Positions 60,449-64,000 of a stretch of DNA of 64,000 nucleotides are shown here, one piece after another. The DNA is taken from positions 41,170,788 to 41,234,787 of the forward strand of contig NW_022145607.1 in NCBI RefSeq assembly GCF_000002235.5. The letters run 5' to 3'. Origin of the DNA: Strongylocentrotus purpuratus. Lineage: Eukaryota; Echinodermata; Echinoidea; Camarodonta; Strongylocentrotidae. A model generated the notes under the pieces. The model was given only the letters and a program-made list of their open reading frames with translations. It searched no databases and was not told the origin of the DNA. The translations under genes and the position numbers were made by a program. The stretch's first letter is position 1; each line of letters begins with the position of its first letter.

Positions 60449-60449
<1 letters not shown>
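59755..60449. repeat. About 700-bp fold-back element
   Basis: The arms 59755-60012 and 60179-60449 are diverged reverse complements (TGTGTAGGTGTATTTTCATA, ATGTCCAGTTATCAATTA, AAAGTGCTATGCCA, TTGTATAGA-type blocks on both). The spacer (60013-60178) carries the sequence ACTCTGGCTTTTAAAGAGCC and CTGGACCCGCCATCGG, the uninterrupted form of the target hit by the MITE at 45445. Both outer edges run into (AG)n/(CT)n. Confidence 0.75.
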
Positions 60450-60496
<47 letters not shown>

Positions 60497-60811
60497 TACA
60501 CACACACGCACGCACACGCACACACCCACTACAATCACATTCACCACAGAGGCACACCCATATATCTTCACACGTATACAGATGTTGGCTTCAGGAGGGA
60601 CTATCGGGGGAAAAAAGAGGACAAAACCTGAGCTTACTATGATCATCCTGTTTTGTGTTGTGGGGGGGGGGAGGGGGTTCCAGGAAAATGTAATGCTTGA
60701 CTTGACTCTTCTGTGACTAAGCAGCATTTTCTTAATTGTATAATATTTATTTAGTTATTTCATTTCTAGAGCATATCAATATTGTCACCATCAAACATTA
60801 GAACGACTTGC

Positions 60812-61390
60812 TAAAAGGGAAGAGCCTAGTTGAAATGAGAGGAACGGGTCAGTGAAAGTTTGAGCCAATTCCGATTAAAAATATGAAGGTTAAGCATTTT
60901 TGAAGGTACGTGCGATCAATCAATCACAAAAGAGCCACACTAACGTATCTTGGGAGGTCCTCTCCAATTTACTCTGTAGGCCTACATTAAAATTTCATAA
61001 ACTTTCATTTCCTTCGCTATTGATGACAGGATAGAATTTGTCCATTCAGGGGTTGTATACAAACATATTTGCAATGAATATACATGTATTTAGGGTGCAT
61101 GTATGATTGGAAATTTTCTCGAGGGAAAATAAAATTTCTGAATTGTGTGTCTAGTACAGAAGCAAATGGAAGGGACCTCGCAAGATACGTCAAAGAGTTG
61201 CCAATTTGTGTTTGATTTATCGCAACTTGAAAACTTCATAATTTTCTTAATTTTAATCGGAATTGCTCAATATTTCACTGACCTGTTCTTCTTCATTTTA
61301 TTACACCACAAAATTCTACCATACTTGGCTTTACACTATATTTTAAAACGTAAACCATCATCTTTAAAACATCGAAAAATCGGGAATGAA
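60812..61390. repeat. Pair of inverted copies of the 19.6-kb outer repeat
   Basis: 60812-60985 begins TAAAAGGGAAGAGCC and includes ATGAGAGGAACGGGTCAGTG. The opposite copy at 61150-61390 includes GGGACCTCGCAAGATACGTC, TTGCCAATTTGTG and TTTCACTGACCTGTTC. The latter preserves the junction that the SINE at 19663 interrupts. Confidence 0.6.
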
Positions 61391-61998
61391 GGTTAAAAAA
61401 ATTAGACCGATAAGGCATGTAATCATGTCAGAGAAAGAAAGAGAAAGACATCTAGACTGACTAAAATGTATACTACAAAGTGAAATCTTTTACTATACCA
61501 AGCACATGAATTTATATATTTATATATTTGTTTTAGATGAAATGTCTGGTTTACAATTCATACCAAGTCTAATCTGTTGGTACAACATTTTACCAACGGT
61601 AATTCAGTTTGAAATTATATCCATTCGAAACTCTTAAACAGTCATGATTTATAGTCAACAACTAAATTATTATACCCCTTGTGAAGTTGATGATTTTTTT
61701 TGTGTGTGTTTTACGTAAATCAAGTAATTAAAGTAAACTGATTGAATTTTGCCATCTGCTAAATACTTAGTAAATGCAAATTTTAATAAGCGTTGGTGAT
61801 TTTACAATGAGAGAGTGCATACAAAAATGGCATCTTGCTTTGACAAAAATAGATAGATAAAAATTATAATCGACAATGATATAGTTCTTACACAAAATGT
61901 AATCAGCATTGACAAAAAGTATTACAGTATTACAAAAAGTAATCAATCAACAAATAACATTTTGTGTTATCACAATCTTTTGTATAGGCTACGCTGTC
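61391..61998. other. No gene recognised
   Basis: AT-rich anonymous DNA before a perfect hairpin. Confidence 0.45.
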
Positions 61999-62075
61999 TT
62001 CACGAAGTGACGGTAGTGAACAAAAATTGCTTTCACTTTGCGTTACGATTTTCCTCACTACCGTCACTTCGTGAA
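61999..62075. repeat. Perfect 21-bp hairpin with 35-nt loop
   Basis: TTCACGAAGTGACGGTAGTG(A) at 61999-62019 and its exact reverse complement at 62055-62075. The pairing extends about 5 bp further outward with mismatches. It could be a very short MITE or a structured RNA; nothing in the sequence decides. Confidence 0.8.
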
Positions 62076-62080
62076 AATAG

Positions 62081-63176
62081 GGACGTAATATGGCCTGTGA
62101 TTCATTAGTATACATGGCAATGTAAAGACAAAATATGATAATCTAAAGACAATAGTTGATGTCTATATTTTATATCTGTTAATTGTGAAATTGATAATAA
62201 TGATGATTCTTCTACTACTGCTACTGCTTCTTATGATAATGCTACTATTCACTTGTGTATGATGCTTTTTAAGCTTGAAATTATTAGTCCAGCCTCAGCT
62301 ATGGTATTGACCAGGCCGGGGCACATAGAGTTTTGAAGAATAGATTCGATCTAGTTCTAAATTACTGCACAGATTATGATAGGCACCTTTGTTATTATGA
62401 TGGCTTCTTGAAAGAAAACAAAGAAGAATATCATTGAGCATTGAGCATCTATTGTATGAAAATTAAAATAAAGGAACAAAGTACTAATGCAATTTTGATT
62501 AAAGGGAGCCGATTCTGAATTATTTGTTTCTTGATAGTGTGAACTTCTTCCCAAACCCCAAAGAAAACAACCCTTTCTGAGGGCAAGGACGAAGAAAAAA
62601 CGCCGTTTTTTTTTACTCAATTTGTTTTTGTGTTATACATTTAAGAGTAGAAACTTTTGTTATTAGTGGGTTAAAAGGATAGACTTTCCCTAAACAAAAT
62701 TGAAGAAAAAAAGTTGATTTGGAATATACAGTGTTTGTTTGTTTGATTGATTTTATTTCTGCGTTCAAAAAGATACAAATTCGAATTCAAGGTACAATTA
62801 TTCGAACAATAACAAATACAATGACTAAAATGTTTACAAAAGTAATTAAATAGAAAATCATGTACAATTATGTCATACAATAAACATGTACGAAGCATAC
62901 AAACAAGATAAGAAATATAAAGTAAATATTTCAAAATAAATTAGAGAGGTAATTTAGAACGCAGGAGACCACCATCGTGAGCGGTTAGGCTGGTGATGGA
63001 TGGCGGCCTCATATACATTGTATACAGTGTATATATATATATATTGCAAAAGAAAATAAAGGAATAATGGTTGAGTAGCATTAGCACTCCTATTGCTGTC
63101 CTCCATTTTGAAATATTTGTAAAAGTTGAAAAAAATATCCCCCCTAGGACCCTTATTCTCTTTTTTTTTTACATTG
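62081..63176. other. Receptor downstream region; no further gene recognised
   Basis: AT-rich. The stretch 62735-62940 (starting GATTGATTTTATTTCTGCG) resembles inverted LINE 3' ends such as that at 58110, with low confidence. A short (TA)n is at 63032-63045. Confidence 0.35.
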
Positions 63177-63178
63177 TA

Positions 63179-63184
63179 TTTATT
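63179..63184 (-). promoter_or_regulatory. Toll-like receptor polyadenylation signal
   Basis: AATAAA on the minus strand, 25 nt after the receptor stop codon. Confidence 0.55.
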
Positions 63185-63208
63185 TCGACAAGTGTTGCCA
63201 TACTGGTT

Positions 63209-64000
63209 CTATTCATTTGGGATCAGATCATTGGTCCTTAGGTTGATGGTCAGATTCTTTGCCAGTTCCTTCCAGAAATATTCTTGACCTCCCACATCCT
63301 CTGTCCAGTGGAGGTAAGGTCTGCCGTCACTGAGGAACAACCTCGCCAAGAAAGGCATCTCATCATCTGGGATGTCTTCGAGGAAGACAACGACTACAAA
63401 TTCGGTCTGGGTATCACTCACGTGGTCCATGGCCGTACGGAACTTGAGCATGAACCAGCGATCACGTACGGCGGCTCTGCTGAGTAAAATGATGGTCTTG
63501 TAACTCCGGCTCACCACGTAGTCAACGGCATCCAAGTAGTACATACCCGGTATGAGGTCTGCGTCACCAAAGATGTTCCTTTGAAACTGCGGTAGATGGT
63601 CTTCCAGAGATGGTCTCAGATTTTCGCGAATCCATTCTTCGTCGTCGTCATAGAAGATGATATTTACGTCGAACTCATAGTCGTTATGGTTGCGCGCGTC
63701 TAGCCTCTCTCTATACCCAATAACCGCCAGTTTTAGGAGGAAGAGTTTGTACCTCAGCTTCCATCGCTTGCGATAGACGAGCAGGAGGATGACAACCAAG
63801 GAGACGGGGACAATCGGAATTAAACTGAAAATGGCATAGTTGAACGGACAGAGTTCAGTGGGATTAAAATGAAGTAAAGGTTTATCACGTAGAGGAGCCA
63901 ATGATAATGGTGCACACAGAGTCTGTTCCTCATTGGCGAGGCTTACTGTTCCATTCAGCCAATCTAGAAGCCACTCGAGATCACATGTACAAATAAGTGG
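63209..64000 (-). CDS. Toll-like receptor, C-terminal part (LRRCT, TM, TIR); partial at window edge
   Basis: Innate immune receptor signalling through homotypic TIR contacts with adaptors. 263 residues are visible in one uninterrupted frame that continues past the right edge; no start codon is in view. Residues 1-51 form a leucine-rich-repeat C-terminal cap (PLICTCDLEWLLDWLNGT) with cysteines at 4, 6, 29 and 51 in the CxC-x22-C-x21-C pattern. A hydrophobic helix spans about 55-76 (IFSLIPIVPVSLVVILLLVY), followed by a basic stop-transfer RKRWKLRYK. The TIR domain runs from about 108 to 250: box 1 FDVNIIFYDDDEEW, a box 2 loop DADLIPG (Pro151), KTIILLSRAAVRDRW, and box 3 FW at 242-243. The stop is TAG at 63209. 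The lack of introns across cap, helix and TIR fits the mostly single-exon TLR genes of sea urchins. It is probably one member of a large family. Confidence 0.95.
   Translation of the reverse strand, partial: PLICTCDLEWLLDWLNGTVSLANEEQTLCAPLSLAPLRDKPLLHFNPTELCPFNYAIFSLIPIVPVSLVVILLLVYRKRWKLRYKLFLLKLAVIGYRERLDARNHNDYEFDVNIIFYDDDEEWIRENLRPSLEDHLPQFQRNIFGDADLIPGMYYLDAVDYVVSRSYKTIILLSRAAVRDRWFMLKFRTAMDHVSDTQTEFVVVVFLEDIPDDEMPFLARLFLSDGRPYLHWTEDVGGQEYFWKELAKNLTINLRTNDLIPNE

Noticed and set aside
63899..63901. TTG at 63901 as the receptor start
   Set aside because: The frame is open upstream to the window edge and encodes a canonical LRR cap with correctly spaced cysteines, so the protein begins outside the window.
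1..64000. CRISPR arrays, operons, prophage or bacterial features
   Set aside because: Spliced genes, SINE/LINE content and microsatellites show animal nuclear DNA. No regularly spaced direct repeats with unique spacers were seen.

Overview
This is animal genomic DNA. Its protein-coding genes are split by many introns with GT/AG borders, and most of the remaining sequence is microsatellites, SINEs, LINE ends and short inverted-repeat transposons. The best guess is a marine invertebrate deuterostome, probably a sea urchin or relative. This rests on an apparently intronless Toll-like receptor 3' end, abundant tRNA-headed SINEs ending in (ATT)n, and very many (AG)n and poly(C/G) tracts. The species is inference, not proof.

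Three genes are supported. (1) An AFG1-like mitochondrial AAA+ ATPase (AFG1L/LACE1) on the minus strand, 31291-45265: 11 coding exons whose phases all join, giving 492 residues. (2) An SLC7-type amino-acid transporter light chain on the plus strand, 47186-57281: 12 coding exons, 499 residues, starting head-to-head about 1.9 kb from AFG1L. (3) The 3' end of a Toll-like receptor on the minus strand, 63209-64000: LRR C-terminal cap, membrane helix and complete TIR domain, running off the right edge.

Region by region: 1-31 kb shows no convincing protein gene. It holds SINE relics, a 932-bp fold-back element at 6.7-7.6 kb, a CpG-rich possible minus-strand first exon near 18.2 kb, a three-level nested insertion at 19.6-20.5 kb, long (AG)n blocks, a cluster of histone-type stem-loops at 29.0 kb and a MITE at 30.3-31.0 kb. 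31-45 kb is AFG1L, whose introns contain LINE fragments, SINEs, hAT-like elements and a decayed second copy of its own Walker-A exon. 45-47 kb is the shared upstream region, with a MITE and a fold-back repeat. 47-57 kb is the transporter, with a SINE and MITEs in its introns. 58-61.4 kb is a LINE 3' end and fold-back repeats. 62-64 kb carries a perfect short hairpin and the receptor.

The genes are functionally unrelated (mitochondrial protein quality control, amino-acid exchange, innate immune sensing) and do not form a system. The notable content is the transposon archaeology: several elements carry readable target duplications, and one has its empty target site preserved in a paralogous copy in the same window.
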